From NCBI GenBank assembly GCA_964586175.1, contig CAZPGL010000011.1, positions 1-53,064 on the forward strand: 53,064 nt of DNA, in the 5' to 3' direction. Position 1 is the first letter of the stretch; each line of letters opens with the position of its first letter. The notes below the pieces were generated by a model. The model was not told where the DNA came from. It did not search any database and worked only from the letters and a program-made list of their open reading frames with translations. Of the stretch, positions 20,393 to 29,589 are shown piece after piece. The stretch is from CAZPGL01 sp964586175 (GTDB taxonomy: Bacteria; Actinomycetota; Acidimicrobiia; Acidimicrobiales; MedAcidi-G1). Made by a program: the position numbers and the translations under genes.

Positions 20393-21477
20393 TGGCCCTC
20401 ACCGACGCCTCCGCCTTCGCCGACGCTCTTCCCGAGCCGCAGCTTCCGCCGCAGGCGGCACCGACCGCCGGCCGGGGCGACATTCTGGATCCGGGCTTCG
20501 ACCTGACCCTGCGGCCGATGCGGTACCCGGTCTTCTACGACATGTACCGCGACGCCATCAAGAACACCTGGACCGTCGAGGAGATCGACTTCTCCGACGA
20601 CATCCCCGACCTCGACCGCAAGCTGGCCCCGGCCGAGAAGCACCTGGTGAACCGCCTGGTCGCCTTCTTCGCCACCGGCGACTCGATCGTGGCCAACAAC
20701 CTGGTGTTGAACCTCTACAAGCACATCAACGCTCCCGAAGCCCGGATGTACCTGTCGCGCCAACTCTACGAAGAGGCGCTGCACGTCCAGTTCTACCTGA
20801 CGCTGCTCGACAACTACATCCCCGACCACAACGAGCGGGCCGAAGCCTTCGCGGCGATCCACAACATCCCGTCCATCCGCAAGAAAGGCGAGTTCTGCTT
20901 CAAGTGGATCGCTTCGGTGAACCGGCTCGACGAGCTCGACACCCCCGAGAAGCGCAAGACCTTCCTGTTGAACCTCATCTGCTTCGCCACCTGTATCGAA
21001 GGACTGTTCTTCTTCGCCGCCTTCGCCTACGTGTACTTCCTGCGCTCGAAGGGCTTCCTCAACGGGCTGGCCGCCGGCACCAACTGGGTGTTCCGCGACG
21101 AGTCGTGCCACATGAACTTCGCCCTCGAGGTCGTCAACACGGTGCGGGCCGAGTCACCCGAGTTGTTCGACGAGGACCTGAAGGCCCGGATCGTCGAGAT
21201 GATCGATGAGGCCGTCGAGTGCGAGTACCAGTTCGCCGAGGACCTGCTCGGCCAGGGCGTGCCCGGCATGTCCACCGCCGACACCCGTGAGTACCTGCAG
21301 TTCGTGGCCGACCAGCGGCTCATGCAGCTGGGGCTGCCCAAGCAGTACGGGTCGAAGAACCCGTTCGGCTTCATGGAGCTCCAGGACGTGCAGGAGCTGA
21401 CCAACTTCTTCGAGCGCACCGTCGCCGCCTACCAGGTGGGCGTCGAGGGTGACGTGGCCTTCGACGAGGACTTCTAG
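20392..21477 (+). CDS. nrdB: Ribonucleoside-diphosphate reductase, beta (small) subunit, class I
   Basis: 361 aa ferritin-like radical-generating subunit. All metal and radical positions can be placed by spacing with E. coli NrdB: D97 (ATGDSIV), E128 and H131 (EEALHVQFY), E203 (CIEGLFFF), E237 and H240 (RDESCHMNF), and the radical Tyr at Y135, four residues after H131 as in E. coli Y122. This supports a tyrosyl-radical dinuclear metal enzyme rather than the Phe-substituted class Ic. Whether iron or Mn/Fe is used cannot be told. It is the last gene of the nrdAB operon and ends 16 bp before the convergent meaB. Confidence 0.95.
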   Translation: MALTDASAFADALPEPQLPPQAAPTAGRGDILDPGFDLTLRPMRYPVFYDMYRDAIKNTWTVEEIDFSDDIPDLDRKLAPAEKHLVNRLVAFFATGDSIVANNLVLNLYKHINAPEARMYLSRQLYEEALHVQFYLTLLDNYIPDHNERAEAFAAIHNIPSIRKKGEFCFKWIASVNRLDELDTPEKRKTFLLNLICFATCIEGLFFFAAFAYVYFLRSKGFLNGLAAGTNWVFRDESCHMNFALEVVNTVRAESPELFDEDLKARIVEMIDEAVECEYQFAEDLLGQGVPGMSTADTREYLQFVADQRLMQLGLPKQYGSKNPFGFMELQDVQELTNFFERTVAAYQVGVEGDVAFDEDF

Positions 21478-21493
21478 GCCCTCTTCGAACCGG

Positions 21494-22489
21494 TCAGGCG
21501 ACCGTCCCTCGGCGGGCGTCCAACAACCGCTCGGCCGCGGCCCCCGGGGTGATGGTGCCGTCGAGCACCTCGGCCTCCACGTCGGCCAGCACGCCAGCCA
21601 CCGCCGGGTCGGCCCGCAGGTCGGACAGAACCCGGTGTTCGACGGTGGCCCACATCCAGGCCAGGCGCTGGCGGCGGCGGCGCTCGTCCCACTCCCCGGA
21701 TGCGGTGAGCGCCGCCCGGTGGTCGCCGATGGCGGACCACAGGTTGTCGAGGCCGTCGCCGGTCAGGCCGCTCACCAGCGACACCGTCGGGGTCCAGTGC
21801 TCGCTGGCCCGCTGGGTGAGCCGGAGGGCCGCCGAGTAGTCGCGGGCCGCGGCCCGGGCCGCCGGCAGGTTGTCGCCGTCGGCCTTGTTCACGGCGATCA
21901 GGTCGGCCAGCTCCAACACGCCCTTCTTGATGCCCTGGAGTTCGTCGCCGGCCCCGGGCAGCATCAGCACGAGGAACACGTCGACCATGCCGGCAACCAC
22001 CGTCTCGGACTGCCCGATGCCAACCGTCTCGACGAGCACCACGTCGTAGCCGGCGGCCTCCAGCACGACCAGCGCCTCGCGGGTCGTGCCGGTGACACCA
22101 CCCAGTGTTCCGGCGCTGGGTGAAGGCCGCACGAAGGCCGCCGGATCGTTTGCCAGCCGGGACATCCGGGTCTTGTCGCCGAGGATCGAGCCTCCACTGA
22201 CCGTGCTCGTCGGGTCGACAGCTTGCACGGCCACCCGATGGCCTGCTCCGGTCAGTCGGGTGCCCAGCGCCTCGATGAATGTCGACTTGCCCACGCCGGG
22301 GACCCCGGTGATGCCGACCCGGTGGGCACCGCCGGCGTGGGGGGCCAGGGTGGCCAGCAGCTCCCGGGCCACCGGCCGGTCGGCGACCGCCGTCGATTCG
22401 ACCAGGGTGATGGCCCGCCCGATGGCCGCCCGCTCGCCGGCGAGCACCCCAGCGGCCAGATCGGCCGGGTCCACCGGGGGCGGGGTCAC
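21494..22489 (-). CDS. meaB: Methylmalonyl-CoA mutase-associated GTPase MeaB
   Basis: 331 aa G3E-family GTPase that protects and reactivates methylmalonyl-CoA mutase and gates adenosylcobalamin loading. Seen: Walker A GITGVPGVGKST, VQAVDPTSTVSGGSILGDKTRM (switch region with the family's DP-S motif), VETVGIGQSE, and NKAD for guanine specificity. It starts with GTG 22489, which overlaps the mutB TGA by 4 bases (GTGA), so translation is coupled to the mutase it serves. Confidence 0.94.
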   Translation of the reverse strand: MTPPPVDPADLAAGVLAGERAAIGRAITLVESTAVADRPVARELLATLAPHAGGAHRVGITGVPGVGKSTFIEALGTRLTGAGHRVAVQAVDPTSTVSGGSILGDKTRMSRLANDPAAFVRPSPSAGTLGGVTGTTREALVVLEAAGYDVVLVETVGIGQSETVVAGMVDVFLVLMLPGAGDELQGIKKGVLELADLIAVNKADGDNLPAARAAARDYSAALRLTQRASEHWTPTVSLVSGLTGDGLDNLWSAIGDHRAALTASGEWDERRRRQRLAWMWATVEHRVLSDLRADPAVAGVLADVEAEVLDGTITPGAAAERLLDARRGTVA

Positions 22490-24606
22490 GTCAGGGTCTC
22501 GAGCAGTTCGACGGCCGCTTCGGCGACGACGGTGCCCGGCGGGAAGATGGCCGCCGCGCCGGCGTCGCGCAGGGCGTCGTGGTCGGCCGGCGGGATCACC
22601 CCGCCGACGGCGATGACGATGTCGTCGCGGCCCTCGGCAGCCAGGGCGTCGCGCAGCTCGGGCACCAGGGTGAGGTGGCCGGCGGTCATGGTTGAGACGC
22701 CGACGACGTGGACGTCGTTCTCAACGGCCTGACGGGCCACCTCGGCCGGAGTGGAGAACAGGGGCCCGATGTCGACGTCGAAGCCCAGGTCGGCGAAGGC
22801 GGTGGCGATCACCTTCTGGCCCCGGTCGTGGCCGTCCTGGCCGATCTTGGCGACCAGCACCCGGGGGCGGCGCCCGTGGCCGGAGGCGAAGTCGTCCACC
22901 GACCGTCGGGCCGCGGCAACCACGTCGCTGTCCCCGACCTCCGATCCGAACACTCCCGAGATGGTGCGCACCTCCGCGACGTGACGCCCGTAGACGGCTT
23001 CCAAGGCGTCGCTGATCTCGCCGACCGTAGCCCGCTGCCGGGCGGCGTCGACGGCCATAGCCAGCAGGTTGCCGTCGCCGGTGTCGGCGCACCGGGTGAG
23101 GGCGGCCAGGGCCGCCGTGCAGGCGTCGTCGTCGCGTTCGGCCCGTAGGCGGTCCAGCTTGGCGATCTGGTCGGCCCGGACCTTGGCATTGTCGATTGAC
23201 CGCACGGCGATGGGGTCCTCGTCGTCCAGGCGGTAGCGGTTGACCCCGACCACCGTCTGGCGGCCCGAGTCGATGCGGGCCTGGGTGCGGGCCGCCGCTT
23301 CCTCGATCCGCAGCTTCGGGATGCCGGCCTCAATGGCCGACGCCATGCCGCCGCTCTGCTCGACCTCGGTGATGTGGTCCCAGGCCCGGGCAGCCAGGTC
23401 GTGGGTGAGGCGTTCGACGTGGTAGCTGCCGCCCCACGGGTCGGCCACCCGGCAGGTGCCGCTCTCCTGTTGCAGGAACAGTTGGGTGTTGCGGGCGATG
23501 CGGGCCGAGAAGTCGGTGGGCAGGGCCAGGGCCTCGTCGAGGCCGTTGGTGTGCAACGACTGGGTGTGGCCCTGGGTGGCGGCCATGGCCTCGACGCACG
23601 TTCGGACCACGTTGTTGTAGACGTCTTGGGCGGTGAGGCTCCAGCCCGAGGTCTGGCTGTGAGTGCGCAGCGACGACGACTTCGGGTCGGTCGGCGAGAA
23701 CTGGTCCATGAGCCGGGCCCACAGCAGGCGGGCGGCCCGCAGCTTGGCCACCTCCATGAAGAAGTCCATGCCGATGGCCCAAAAGAAGCTCAGCCGGGGG
23801 GCGAAGGCGTCGACGTCCAGCCCGGCGGCCACCCCGGCCCGCACGTACTCGACGCCGTCGGCCAGGGTGTAGGCCAGCTCCAGGTCGGCGGTGGCCCCGG
23901 CCTCCTGCATGTGGTAGCCGGAGATGGAGATGGAGTTGAATCTCGGCATCTCGGCGCTGGTGTAGGCGAAGATGTCGGACACGATCCGCATCGACGGGCC
24001 CGGCGGGTAGATGTAGGTGTTCCGGACCATGAACTCCTTGAGAATGTCGTTCTGGATGGTCCCGGCCAGCTGGCGGGGGGCCACGCCCTGCTCCTCCCCG
24101 GCCACGATGTAGAGGGCCAGGATGGGCAGCACGGCCCCGTTCATGGTCATCGACACCGTCATCTGGTCGAGGGGGATGCCGTCGAACAGGGTGCGCATGT
24201 CGTGGATCGAGTCGATGGCCACGCCGGCCATGCCGACGTCGCCGGAGACCCGCGGGTGGTCGCTGTCGTAGCCCCGGTGGGTAGCCAGGTCGAAGGCCAC
24301 CGATAGGCCCTTCTGGCCGGCGGCCAGGTTGCGGCGGTAGAAGTCGTTGGACTCCTCGGCGGTGGAGTACCCGGCGTACTGGCGGATGGTCCACGGCTGG
24401 TTGACGTACATCGTCGGGTAGGGGCCCCGCAGGTACGGCGCGAACCCGGGCCACGTCTCGAGGAAGTCGAGGCCGGCCACGTCGGCCGAGGTGGACAAGG
24501 CGGCCACGTCGATCCCCTCCGGGGTGGCGAAGGTGGCTGCCTCGGGAAGATCGGGGGCGCCGGCCACCTGGTCGCCCAGGTCGATGGTGGAGAAGTCGGG
24601 GATCAT
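22486..24606 (-). CDS. mutB: Methylmalonyl-CoA mutase, large (catalytic) subunit
   Basis: 706 aa; adenosylcobalamin-dependent isomerisation of (R)-methylmalonyl-CoA to succinyl-CoA in propionate and odd-chain/branched-chain catabolism. Seen: the N-terminal catalytic barrel with GPYPTMYVNQPWTIRQYAGY, TFDLATHRGYDSDHPRV-like segment, SISGYHMQEAGA, FFWAIGMDFFMEVAK, and the C-terminal B12 domain with the cobalt-ligating DGHDRG near residue 590 plus GVSTMTAGH and AVGGVIPP. ATG 24606 overlaps the mutA stop by one base (TGATG). Confidence 0.96.
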   Translation of the reverse strand: MIPDFSTIDLGDQVAGAPDLPEAATFATPEGIDVAALSTSADVAGLDFLETWPGFAPYLRGPYPTMYVNQPWTIRQYAGYSTAEESNDFYRRNLAAGQKGLSVAFDLATHRGYDSDHPRVSGDVGMAGVAIDSIHDMRTLFDGIPLDQMTVSMTMNGAVLPILALYIVAGEEQGVAPRQLAGTIQNDILKEFMVRNTYIYPPGPSMRIVSDIFAYTSAEMPRFNSISISGYHMQEAGATADLELAYTLADGVEYVRAGVAAGLDVDAFAPRLSFFWAIGMDFFMEVAKLRAARLLWARLMDQFSPTDPKSSSLRTHSQTSGWSLTAQDVYNNVVRTCVEAMAATQGHTQSLHTNGLDEALALPTDFSARIARNTQLFLQQESGTCRVADPWGGSYHVERLTHDLAARAWDHITEVEQSGGMASAIEAGIPKLRIEEAAARTQARIDSGRQTVVGVNRYRLDDEDPIAVRSIDNAKVRADQIAKLDRLRAERDDDACTAALAALTRCADTGDGNLLAMAVDAARQRATVGEISDALEAVYGRHVAEVRTISGVFGSEVGDSDVVAAARRSVDDFASGHGRRPRVLVAKIGQDGHDRGQKVIATAFADLGFDVDIGPLFSTPAEVARQAVENDVHVVGVSTMTAGHLTLVPELRDALAAEGRDDIVIAVGGVIPPADHDALRDAGAAAIFPPGTVVAEAAVELLETLT

Positions 24607-26396
24607 CACGCCTCCTCGTATCCGTCGAGGGCCTCGTCGAGGGCCCGACCCAGCACGTCGAGCACGTCGCAGCCGGCGTGGATGAACTCGTCGACCCCGG
24701 CGGCCCGCCAGGCGTCCTCGTGGTCGCCGGGCCGGCCGGCCAGGTAGACCCGGCGCACGCCGGTGGCCTTGAGGGCCGCCACGGCGTCGACCGCTTCGGC
24801 GACGTAGCGGGAGTCGGTGCCGCAGACGACGGCCAGCGGTGCCCCGGGGTCGTCGTCGACCCGGAGGCCGCCGACCGCGAACAGGTTGGTGGCGAAGGCG
24901 GCCCGGGCCGAATGCTCGGCCAACGGCCCAAGGGCGACCAGGTGCACGACCGGCGGGGCAGCCGCGGCGTCGGCCCGATCCCGTAGGTCCTCGAATGGCT
25001 CGGCCAGCCGGCGCAGCGGCACCGGTCCGGCCGTCGGGGCCGGGCCGGCCGGGCGCTCGACCGGCTCGGCGTCGAGGTCGGGGAACTCGGTGATCCCAGT
25101 GAGCGGCTCGGACCGCACGGCCAGCCGGGCCTCCCGGCCGGCCCACGCGCCCCGCAGCTCGCCGGCGATCCAGCCGGAGGCCAGGGCGTCGACCATGCCC
25201 CGGTCGTCGACGGCCTGGAACCGCCGCCACGCCTCGCCGGCCATCTGGTCGGTGAGGTCCTCGACGTACCCCGAGCCGCCGGCCGGGTCGACGACCCGGG
25301 CCAGGCCCGACTCCTCGAGCAGCAGCAGCTGGGTGTTGCGGGCCGTGCGCCGGCCGAACTCGTCGCTGCGGCCGATGGCCGAGTCGAACGCTCGCACGGT
25401 GACCGCCTGGGCCCCGGCCACGCCGGCCGCGAACCCGGCCACCGCGGACCGCAGCAGGTTGACCCACGGGTCGCGGCGGCTGAGCATGGCCGCCGAGGTG
25501 ACCGCCGTCTGGTGCTGGGCCCTGGCCTCCTCCGGGGCGCCGCAGGCCTCGGCCACCCGGGCCCAGACCCGGCGGGCGGCCCGGAACTTGGCCATGGTGG
25601 CGAACTGGTCGGCGTCGGCCGACAGGGTGAAGGTGAGGGCGGCGAGGGCCCGGTCCAGCGGACAGCCGGCATCGGTCAGGGCCCGGAGGTAGGCCACGCC
25701 GGTTGCCGTGGTGTAGGCGATCTCGGTTGCCGGCCCGGCACCGCCGTCAGACCACACGGTGCCGTCGACGGTGATGGCGTGAACGAGTGGTGCATCGGCG
25801 GTGGCGTCGACGAGCCCGGCCAGCCCGGCCAGGTCGATCCCGCCGCCGTGGCGGGCCGCCACCCCGATCGGGTCCAATCCGAGGGCACCAGCCCGTTCGG
25901 CGGCCGGGGTGCCCCGGTCGTCCCACAGGTCGAGCAGCCAACGGGCGGCGTGTTCTCCGTCAGGCCCCGGCATCAACGCGACGGCAGCCATCTGCAGGTG
26001 CACCCCGTCGAGGGCGGCGTCGAGGTCGGCGGCTGACGTGACACCCACAGCGGTCCGGTCGATCAACACCGACGTGGATCCGCGCTGGAGTTCATCGAGG
26101 ATGGTGGCGTTGGCCGCCGCGATGTCGGCGTCGGCGACCAGGGCCCGCACGTCCCAGGTGCCCGATGCGGTGGGCGTCACCCCCCGGGTGTGGGAGCCGA
26201 CACCCGGCCGGCCGGCCCGGTCGGCCACCGGGTCAGGGCCGTACACCGGAGCGATCCGCAGCCGTTCGGCGGTCACCGTGGTCAGCGAGCCGAGGGGCCG
26301 CCCGCGCAGCGAGGCGATGGCCGACTCGGCCCAGTCGTCGGCGTCGACGGGAGCGAAGCCGGCCGCCAACTCCATCGGTGCGTCAGGCGGGGCCAC
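24606..26396 (-). CDS. mutA: Methylmalonyl-CoA mutase, small (structural) subunit
   Basis: About 596 aa, paralogous to MutB. Seen: TGVAYLRALTDAGCPLDRALAALTF, RRTARNTQLLLLEESGLARVVDPAGGSG and a degenerate B12-type domain at the C-terminus (YLAGRPGDHEDAWRAAGVDEF) lacking the DxHxxG cobalt-binding motif, as expected for the non-catalytic subunit. GTG 26396 is chosen because a TACCAT box ends 7 bases before it, giving VAPPDAP ahead of the internal ATG 26375; no Shine-Dalgarno supports 26375. First gene of the mutA-mutB-meaB operon. Confidence 0.92.
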   Translation of the reverse strand: MAPPDAPMELAAGFAPVDADDWAESAIASLRGRPLGSLTTVTAERLRIAPVYGPDPVADRAGRPGVGSHTRGVTPTASGTWDVRALVADADIAAANATILDELQRGSTSVLIDRTAVGVTSAADLDAALDGVHLQMAAVALMPGPDGEHAARWLLDLWDDRGTPAAERAGALGLDPIGVAARHGGGIDLAGLAGLVDATADAPLVHAITVDGTVWSDGGAGPATEIAYTTATGVAYLRALTDAGCPLDRALAALTFTLSADADQFATMAKFRAARRVWARVAEACGAPEEARAQHQTAVTSAAMLSRRDPWVNLLRSAVAGFAAGVAGAQAVTVRAFDSAIGRSDEFGRRTARNTQLLLLEESGLARVVDPAGGSGYVEDLTDQMAGEAWRRFQAVDDRGMVDALASGWIAGELRGAWAGREARLAVRSEPLTGITEFPDLDAEPVERPAGPAPTAGPVPLRRLAEPFEDLRDRADAAAAPPVVHLVALGPLAEHSARAAFATNLFAVGGLRVDDDPGAPLAVVCGTDSRYVAEAVDAVAALKATGVRRVYLAGRPGDHEDAWRAAGVDEFIHAGCDVLDVLGRALDEALDGYEEA

Positions 26397-26403
26397 GGCG
26401 TCG

Positions 26404-26409
26404 ATGGTA
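26404..26409 (-). promoter_or_regulatory. -10 box TACCAT for mutA-mutB-meaB, leaderless type
   Basis: TACCAT on the minus strand is followed by CGACGCC and then GTG 26396. This is the evidence used to set the mutA start. The divergent oxidoreductase start is 86 bp away. Confidence 0.45.
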
Positions 26410-26495
26410 GGTGAGGTGACCGGTCCCGCCGGAATCCCTGTGACCGATGACCGGCCGACTCCCCGGGGGCGGACCGCCCCTGAGAAGATGTGGTC

Positions 26496-27533
26496 ATGCG
26501 CATCACCACCCTGCTCAACTACGCCACCGACCCCCGCACCGCCGTGGCCCAGGCCCGCGAACTCGAAGCGGCCGGCGTCGACCGCATCTGGATCCCCGAG
26601 GCCTACGGCTTCGACGCCGTCAGCCTGCTCGGCTACCTGGCCGCCGGCACCGAGACGGTGGAGTTGGCCAGCGGCATCCTGAACACGTACAGCCGCACCC
26701 CGGCCCTGCTGGCCCAGACGGCGGCCGGCCTCGACGCCCTGTCGGAGGGCCGGTTCGTGCTCGGCCTCGGCGCGTCGGGCCCACAGGTGATCGAGGGGTT
26801 CCACGGTGTCCCCTACGAACTGCCGCTGACCCGCATGAAGGAGATCATCAGCATCTGCCGCATGGCCTGGCGACGGGAGCGCCTCGAACACGACGGCCGG
26901 GTGTTCACCCTGCCCCTGCCCGCCGACCAGGGCACCGGACTGGGCAAGCCGCTCAAGATCATCAACCACCCGGTCCGGTCCGACATCCCGATCTACATCG
27001 CCGCCCTGGGTGCGAAGAGCGTCGAGGAGACGGCGGCCACCACCCAGGGCTGGCTGCCGTTCCTGGTGTACCCGGAGCGCATGGACCGGGTGTGGGGCGA
27101 CGCGGTGGCCGCCGGGCTGGCCCGCCGGGATCCCGACCAGGGCGACTTCGATGTGGTGGCCGGCGGCCTGGTGGCCATCGGCGACGACGCCGCCGGGTAC
27201 CGGGACTTCGCCCGACCGATGGCCGCCCTGTACATCGGCGGCATGGGCGCCCGGGGCAAGAACTTCTACAACGACGTGTGCCGCGACTACGGCTTCGCCG
27301 ACGAGGCCACTGCCGTCCAGGACGCCTACCTCGACGGCCGCAAGGACGAGGCGGCCGGGCTACTCCCCGCCGAGCTGATCGAGCACACCACCCTGTGCGG
27401 CGACGAGGCCTACGTGGTCGACCGCCTGGCCGCCTACAAGGCGGCCGGGGTCACGTCGCTGAACGTCACCCCGGTGGGTGGCGACCCGGCCAAGGTGTTG
27501 GGCCGCCTCCGCGAGTTGGCCGAACACGCCTGA
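26496..27533 (+). CDS. Luciferase-like monooxygenase (probable F420-dependent oxidoreductase)
   Basis: 345 aa. Seen: AQARELEAAGVDRIWIPEAYGFDAVS, VELASGILNTYSRTPALLAQTAAGLDALSEGRFVLGLGASGPQVIEGFHG and IPIYIAALGAKSVEETA, which are strongly characteristic of the F420-dependent LLM-class oxidoreductases of mycobacteria and relatives. Substrate unknown. ATG 26496 is preferred over GTG 26490; GAGAAG at 26482-26487 is a possible ribosome site. It is divergent from mutA and convergent with the SDR gene downstream. Confidence 0.86.
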   Translation: MRITTLLNYATDPRTAVAQARELEAAGVDRIWIPEAYGFDAVSLLGYLAAGTETVELASGILNTYSRTPALLAQTAAGLDALSEGRFVLGLGASGPQVIEGFHGVPYELPLTRMKEIISICRMAWRRERLEHDGRVFTLPLPADQGTGLGKPLKIINHPVRSDIPIYIAALGAKSVEETAATTQGWLPFLVYPERMDRVWGDAVAAGLARRDPDQGDFDVVAGGLVAIGDDAAGYRDFARPMAALYIGGMGARGKNFYNDVCRDYGFADEATAVQDAYLDGRKDEAAGLLPAELIEHTTLCGDEAYVVDRLAAYKAAGVTSLNVTPVGGDPAKVLGRLRELAEHA

Positions 27534-27541
27534 GCCGCGAT

Positions 27542-28351
27542 TCAGCCCCGGCGGTCCCGGGGGTCGAACTTCACCCCGGCCAGGGTCCACTCGGTGATGC
27601 GGCGCGGGGATTCTCCGAGCCAGAAGTTGAGCGACAACCGCCGCGGGTGACGGACGTGGCGGCGTCCCGCCTCGGTGGCCGCCACGACCCGGGCCGCCAG
27701 CTTCTCGGGGCTGACCTTGGGGATCAGCTGGAGACGTTCGAACCGCCGCACCACCCGGTCCATGCTGGCCGAGCTGTCGGCCACCGCGTCCCACATGCGG
27801 GTGTCGACCGGCCCGGGGGCGACGAGGGTGGTGCGGATCGGCGTGCCCTTGAGTTCGGCCCGGAGGGAGGCGGCGAAGTTGTTGAGCCCGGACTTGGTGG
27901 CGCAGTAGGGGCCCATCCCGGGGAACCCGGCGGTGCCGGCCAGCGACGAGGTGAACACCAGCGCACCGCGGCCCCGTTCGAGCATGCCGGGCAGAGCCTG
28001 GCGGGTCAGCAGGATCGGGGTCTCGAGGTTGAGGCGTACCGCGGCACGGGCCATCGCCGGGTCGACGACGGCCACCGGGTCGGTGGTCTCGATGCCGGCG
28101 TTGTTGACCAGCACATCGACCGGACCGTGGGCCGCTTCGACCTCGGCGATGAACGTGTCGACGACCGCCGGGTCGGTCAGATCGGCGACGACGGCGTGAC
28201 CACCGGCCCGGTCGGCCACCGCGGCCAGGTCGTCCCCCGACCGGGCGGCCACCACCACCTCGGCCCCCCGGTCGGCGAAAGCCGAGGCGTAGGCCGCTCC
28301 GATCCCCCGCGAGCCGCCCGTGATCAACACCCGTGCACCGTCGAGTTCCAT
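27542..28351 (-). CDS. Short-chain dehydrogenase/reductase (SDR)
   Basis: 269 aa classical SDR. Seen: the Rossmann motif VLITGGSRGIGAA (residues ~8-20), VNNAG, the catalytic Ser in VFTSSLAGTAG and the YCATKSG catalytic pair. The C-terminus (SLNFWLGESPRRITEWTLAG) is like actinobacterial SDRs annotated next to lipid genes; NAD(P)H preference and substrate cannot be told. ATG 28351 is preferred over an upstream ATG because a TACGTT box ends 7 bases before it. Divergent from the epoxide hydrolase gene with 89 bp between. Confidence 0.88.
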   Translation of the reverse strand: MELDGARVLITGGSRGIGAAYASAFADRGAEVVVAARSGDDLAAVADRAGGHAVVADLTDPAVVDTFIAEVEAAHGPVDVLVNNAGIETTDPVAVVDPAMARAAVRLNLETPILLTRQALPGMLERGRGALVFTSSLAGTAGFPGMGPYCATKSGLNNFAASLRAELKGTPIRTTLVAPGPVDTRMWDAVADSSASMDRVVRRFERLQLIPKVSPEKLAARVVAATEAGRRHVRHPRRLSLNFWLGESPRRITEWTLAGVKFDPRDRRG

Positions 28352-28358
28352 GGCCGCG

Positions 28359-28364
28359 AACGTA
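28359..28364 (-). promoter_or_regulatory. -10 box TACGTT, leaderless type
   Basis: TACGTT on the minus strand ends 7 bases before ATG 28351 of the SDR gene. Confidence 0.45.
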
Positions 28365-28398
28365 CCCGCCGGACTCCCGGGGCGCCGGGGTCGGCCGG

Positions 28399-28404
28399 TA
28401 CGGT
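28399..28404 (+). promoter_or_regulatory. Possible -10 box TACGGT for the epoxide hydrolase operon
   Basis: TACGGT lies 36 bases before GTG 28441. The short leader would contain GGGAG (28430 region) as ribosome site, so this transcript would have a leader, unlike most neighbours. Confidence 0.3.
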
Positions 28405-28440
28405 CGTCGGCACCGCCCATCAACCACCGGGAGCCGCTGC

Positions 28441-29589
28441 GTGTCCGAGATCCGCCCGTTCACCGTCCACGTGGACGACGAGGCCATCAACGACCTCCGG
28501 CGCCGCCTGGCCGCCACCCGCTGGCCCGACCAGATCCCCGGTTCCGGATGGGACTACGGCTGTGACCGGGACTGGCTGCAGGCCCTGGCCACCTACTGGG
28601 CTGACAGCTACGACTGGCGGGTCGCCGAGGCCGAACTGAACTCGCTCGACCACGTCGTCACCGAGATCGACGGCCAGTGCATCCACGCCATCCACCAGCG
28701 CTCCCCGCACGAGGACGCCCTGCCGCTGGTCCTCAGCCACGGATGGCCCGGTTCGGTAGTCGAGTTCCTCGACGTGATCGGGCCGCTCACCGACCCCACG
28801 GCCCACGGGGGCGACGCCGCCGACGCCTTCCACGTCGTCGCCCCGTCGCTGCCCGGCTACGGCTGGTCGGGTCCGACCGCCGACCGCGGCTGGGGCGTGG
28901 CCCGCACCGCGGCGGCCTTCGCCGCCATGGCGGCCCGGCTCGGCTACGACCGCTACGGGGTGCAGGGTGGCGACTGGGGGTCGATGATCTCCCGCCACAT
29001 GGCCTTCCTCGACCCCGACCACGTGGTCGGCTGCCACGTCAACATGATGGCCGCCGGACCTCCCGGCAACGACGACGACTTCGACGACATCACGCCGCTG
29101 GAACAGCGGCACCTGGACCGCGGCGCCTGGTACCTGGCCGAGGACAACGGGTACTTCCGGATCCAGGAGACCCGCCCCCAGACCCTCGGCACCGGCCTCA
29201 ACGACTCGCCGGCCGGCCTGCTGTCGTGGATCGGCGAGAAGTTCCACGGCTGGATCGACCACGACGGTGACCCGCTGACCGTCGTCGACAGGGACCGCCT
29301 GCTGACCAACGTGAGCGTCTACTGGTTCACCGGCACCATCAACTCGTCGACCCGCATGTACTACGAGACGATGAAGGGCGGCGACCGCAACCTCGGGGGC
29401 GCCAACGACGTGCCCCTCGGGGTGTCGACGTTCCCCGCGGAGCTGTTCACGGCCCGCCGCCGCTGGGTGGAGGCCACCCACAACGTGACCTTCTGGGCCG
29501 ACCACGACCGGGGCGGTCACTTCGCCGCCCTGGAGCGCCCCGACGTGCTCGTGGACGACGTCCGGGCCTTCTTCGGACCACTGCGATGA
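28441..29589 (+). CDS. Epoxide hydrolase (EHN-type alpha/beta hydrolase)
   Basis: 382 aa. Seen: the N-terminal epoxide-hydrolase lid domain (RPFTVHVDDEAINDLRRRL, TRWPDQIPG, WRVAEAELNSLDHVVTEIDG), oxyanion segment LSHGWPGSVVEFLDVIGPL, nucleophile D178 in QGGDWGS, a Tyr-bearing YWFTGTINSS segment and catalytic H360 in RGGHFAALERP. Microsomal-type enzymes open epoxides to diols. Substrate unknown. GTG 28441 has GGGAG upstream. Its TGA overlaps the next ATG by 4 bases (ATGA), first gene of a three-gene coupled operon. Confidence 0.9.
   Translation: MSEIRPFTVHVDDEAINDLRRRLAATRWPDQIPGSGWDYGCDRDWLQALATYWADSYDWRVAEAELNSLDHVVTEIDGQCIHAIHQRSPHEDALPLVLSHGWPGSVVEFLDVIGPLTDPTAHGGDAADAFHVVAPSLPGYGWSGPTADRGWGVARTAAAFAAMAARLGYDRYGVQGGDWGSMISRHMAFLDPDHVVGCHVNMMAAGPPGNDDDFDDITPLEQRHLDRGAWYLAEDNGYFRIQETRPQTLGTGLNDSPAGLLSWIGEKFHGWIDHDGDPLTVVDRDRLLTNVSVYWFTGTINSSTRMYYETMKGGDRNLGGANDVPLGVSTFPAELFTARRRWVEATHNVTFWADHDRGGHFAALERPDVLVDDVRAFFGPLR

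Noticed and set aside
20392..21477. R2lox or class Ic NrdB
   Set aside because: All ligands and the Tyr at the E. coli Y122-equivalent position (Y135) are present, and it follows nrdA directly.
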